Shown here: one piece after another, positions 61,077 to 64,000 of the stretch
Layout: every line of letters begins with the position of its first letter
How positions within the stretch are numbered: position 1 is the first letter of the stretch
NCBI GenBank assembly: GCA_905250075.1
Contig: CAJNOP010000011.1
Location: 3,786,751-3,850,750, forward strand
DNA: 64,000 bases
From: Rotaria sp. Silwood1
Taxonomy: Eukaryota > Rotifera > Eurotatoria > Philodinida > Philodinidae
Direction: 5' to 3'
Notes under the pieces: generated by a model
What the model saw: only the letters and a program-made list of their open reading frames with translations
Databases searched by the model: none
Told to the model about the DNA's origin: nothing
Made by a program: the position numbers and the translations under genes

Positions 61077-64000
61077 TATAATCATTCGAAAGAAGAAGAA
61101 GAATGAATTAGTGACACATACAGAATGAGAACTCTCATTATTTCTGGAACATAGTTCGACTGCATTTGCATTTACATGAACAAAAAAGTTTTTCTTTCAA
61201 AGACTTGTTTAGTCATTTACAAAACTATATATATATAGTTTCATATATCGAAATAATTGAAGTTTGTTTTTTTTTATACCAGATAATATCAACGATCGTT
61301 CTAATTGTCATTATGTTCAAAATAATTTCTTTTTGTTTGAACTTTTGTATTGTAAGTGCGAAATTTTAAAATATTTGTTTTTTAAATTTTAACAAAATTT
61401 TGACACACATATATTCATCTAATATATTGTAGTTTGTTGAGTTTAAATATAAATTATTAAGTAGCTAACGATCTCTATGTATTAAAGATGAATTTAAAAA
61501 AAACGAAAGAAATAATAATCGATTGATTAGTTCATGTCAATTATTGTTAAACGATAATGAATCCTCAATAATCTAAACTGAAGTCTATTAGAACTAACTA
61601 GATACAATAGTTTGTTTTGATGTTGTGTATTGAAATGAAATGACAGGTAAAAAGAACATTAATTGAATACTTCAAATATTTATTAAAGAGAATCCCCGGA
61701 ACAAGATGTTCTTGAAAAAAATTATGATAATTAGGTAAATCCTTTTTTTTTTAATCTTATAAAAACCATTTCAAATATGTAGACAAATGAATAGCAAAGA
61801 TTTCATAGAGAATAGAAACACAAATCTTTTGAAAAAACATTATTTAAGTCAGTACAAACTTGATGGAGTTTTTCTAGAAATACTAAAAAAAATCAATCTT
61901 TATAACTCATCCATTTTATGTAAAATCGAATTTTTAACTTCTATGAAATCAATGACTAACTCTTATTAAATTATTCTATGCATATATATAATTAGTTTCT
62001 ATTATTACATTCTGTCAATGAAATATTTCCTTCAAGCTATATCTCTTGTAATTACATCTTGAGCTATTCGAAGTCAATTTTACACTCAAAGAAATACTAT
62101 AAAAATTTGCCATAAAATCTTTATAAGTACATTCAATAGGTATCCAGACTAATTAGGTCTTGAATGCAAAGTCTACATATTATATTATTGTTTCTAGACA
62201 TGAGACTAGTTGGTCGTATTAATGAAAATTACAGAAAAATTGCTGTAATTCATCTTTATTTGAAGTACTTGAGAAATATTCAAGTGCAATGAAACACGAG
62301 AAGTTCTTAATACTTTTGTTTTGTTTATGTTTCCTTTTTTCTTCTATTTCAAAGAATTGATGATTAAAAAGTTCTATATTATCTGTTGCTTGTTCATTTT
62401 AGTAGCACAATTGTTCGTTCTAGTTTACATAACGACAGATAAATACATCTGTAGATTATTTGATAATGAGCATCATGAGTAAAATGATAGATATAAAAGT
62501 AATTTAAACTTTTTTTTAATTTCATTCATTAACAATTTAAAAAAGAAAAGTAGTAGACGAGAAATTTCCAAAACTAATAATGTATTAATAACGAAATTAT
62601 TTAAATGATGGAGAAAATGGTTTAGCTATTCTAAAGCCAATAACTTCATATGTAACAATTTTAATAATATATTTCCATCTAATATTTCTTATGCTCATTT
62701 TGTTTTTTGTGCTTTCGTATAGTAGTCTATAGTAAGTCAATAGAATTATTAAGTTTTTCGATTATTTAACTAAAAAAATATATTTGAAATAAAGTTTTTT
62801 TATTTTACGATAATCTATATTAAGACTAAAGATCTCTATAGAATAGAAGCCCGTGAGGTTGAAGATACCTTTGTTCTGCAAGCTTCAAGTTTGGAAGGTA
62901 GCTTGTGTAGAGATAACTTTTTTTGTTAACTAATAGAAATATACATATTGTTGTACTTAACATTAATTGGTATTCATTTTGAACAAAGTGAATCTCTCTT
63001 TTCTCTGGAAGATTCTAATCTCGTGGGTGGACTTCCATTCTGTGGAGCGGACTCATAAATATAATTTAAAAAAGAAAAGACAGATAATAGAAATAAAAAA
63101 TTAGTCTTGACAATAAAAAAAAAAGTATCGAATATTTATCGAAGCGTAAGAGTATCGAAAAACAAAATAAAAGATAATGTAAATTCTTAGAAATATGATT
63201 TTAAAGAAAAGAAAAACTTTTTTATTTTTTTTTACTTGCATTTTCAATACTTTTTTTCTTTATTTTAAAGACAATATGTTTTAATCGAAGCGGTTTTTTG
63301 CTTTGAAAATAACCTGTTGTTTTTATTCATCTTCTTGTTAATATTGATAATTTCTATAATGACATGTTGAGAAATTTTCATTATCATCTATAATAAGATA
63401 TGTCGGATGAACACAATAATATGACAGGAAAGAATATTGTCTGCTCATGTCTTATTTGTTTTTAAAGTACTCCCTTCAATCTAATCATTCCAGTTATTAT
63501 TATTGGTATTTTGTTTTTCGTCTATCTATCTATATATATATATATATGTATATGTATTTTTCAGACATTTTCTCGTTCTTATCGCTACTTCACATTGTTT
63601 GCCAGTTGCAAAAATTAGTTCTGAATAATTGATGATGGTAACGACTGCATATATTCTCAAGCATACGCTTCACTGATGTCCGCAGTGATGACATGTGAAA
63701 AGGGAAAGAAACGTTATATCCAATCTACTGTCATAGATGCGTTTTAATGATTTTGATGATTGGTTCTTATCAGTGAAAATACTTCTTTTCTACTATGTTT
63801 TATCCAGTTTGGGATATATTATAGATTGAAATCAATGTTTTGAATTCACTTCCTGAAAAAAAAAGCAATTTCTATAAGTAGACATAAAACTTCACCAAAT
63901 TTTACAAGATAGAATTAGAGTAAAGCTGAAACTATGATTAATCAATGTCATAGTGCTGATTCCTTTTCATATGACATTATCAGGTTTTTATTCTTATGTT

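Larger units (their letters stand above)
58456..64000. other. Gene-poor 3' end of the window
   Basis: About 5.5 kb of AT-rich DNA with microsatellites and no gene that I can support. Open frames at 58568-58873, 59611-59904, 60000-60258, 61166-61369, 61787-61969 and 63447-63632 lack motifs, codon bias and splice context. A slightly GC-richer island at about 62840-63060 is unassigned. Confidence 0.5.

Overview
This is a eukaryotic, very AT-rich scaffold segment with one assembly gap of exactly 100 N (43544-43643). The genes have many short introns (about 50-80 bases, gt...ag, often ending in a T-run followed by tag) and a few introns of 0.8-2.3 kb. Three one-to-one animal housekeeping orthologues, a SEL1L3 orthologue, a nuclear receptor, a tetraspanin and divergent rhodopsin-like receptors with a 'SCSLY' motif in TM2 point to a small lophotrochozoan animal. 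A rotifer, probably bdelloid, is my best guess; this rests on gene style and cannot be proved here.

Layout. Bases 238-21499 are gene-dense. CC2D1 (minus, 238-7357) and TMF1 (plus, 7660-18025) are head to head across about 300 bases. ORC5 (plus, 18253-21338) follows TMF1 closely. SEL1L3 (minus, 21499-28623) converges on ORC5. One SEL1L3 intron of about 1 kb is almost filled by an intact tetraspanin gene on the opposite strand (25567-26525). From about 28.6 kb the window turns sparse: a nuclear receptor (minus, 32601-34862), a long non-coding stretch, a decayed receptor copy (about 39915-40620), its apparent intact relative (minus, 42565-43500), the gap, a dead mariner-type transposase (about 44030-44945), a second orphan receptor (plus, 48808-49906), a piggyBac C-terminal relic (minus, about 50852-51195), a mucin-like single-pass membrane protein (minus, 51996-53310) and a neuropeptide-receptor-like GPCR (minus, 54417-57261). 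The last 6 kb holds microsatellites and no gene that I can support.

Mobile DNA. Three non-coding elements with long inverted repeats and apparent TA target duplications are present: two near-perfect hairpins inside TMF1 introns (11650-12315 and 15340-15902) and one with about 180-base arms at 31278-32199. With the transposase relic they suggest past Tc1/mariner activity.

The left-hand genes serve separate basic functions: endosomal sorting (CC2D1), Golgi tethering (TMF1), replication origin licensing (ORC5) and a membrane Sel1-repeat protein. The right-hand part is mainly receptors and signalling surface proteins with long flanks. No operon or dedicated pathway is evident.
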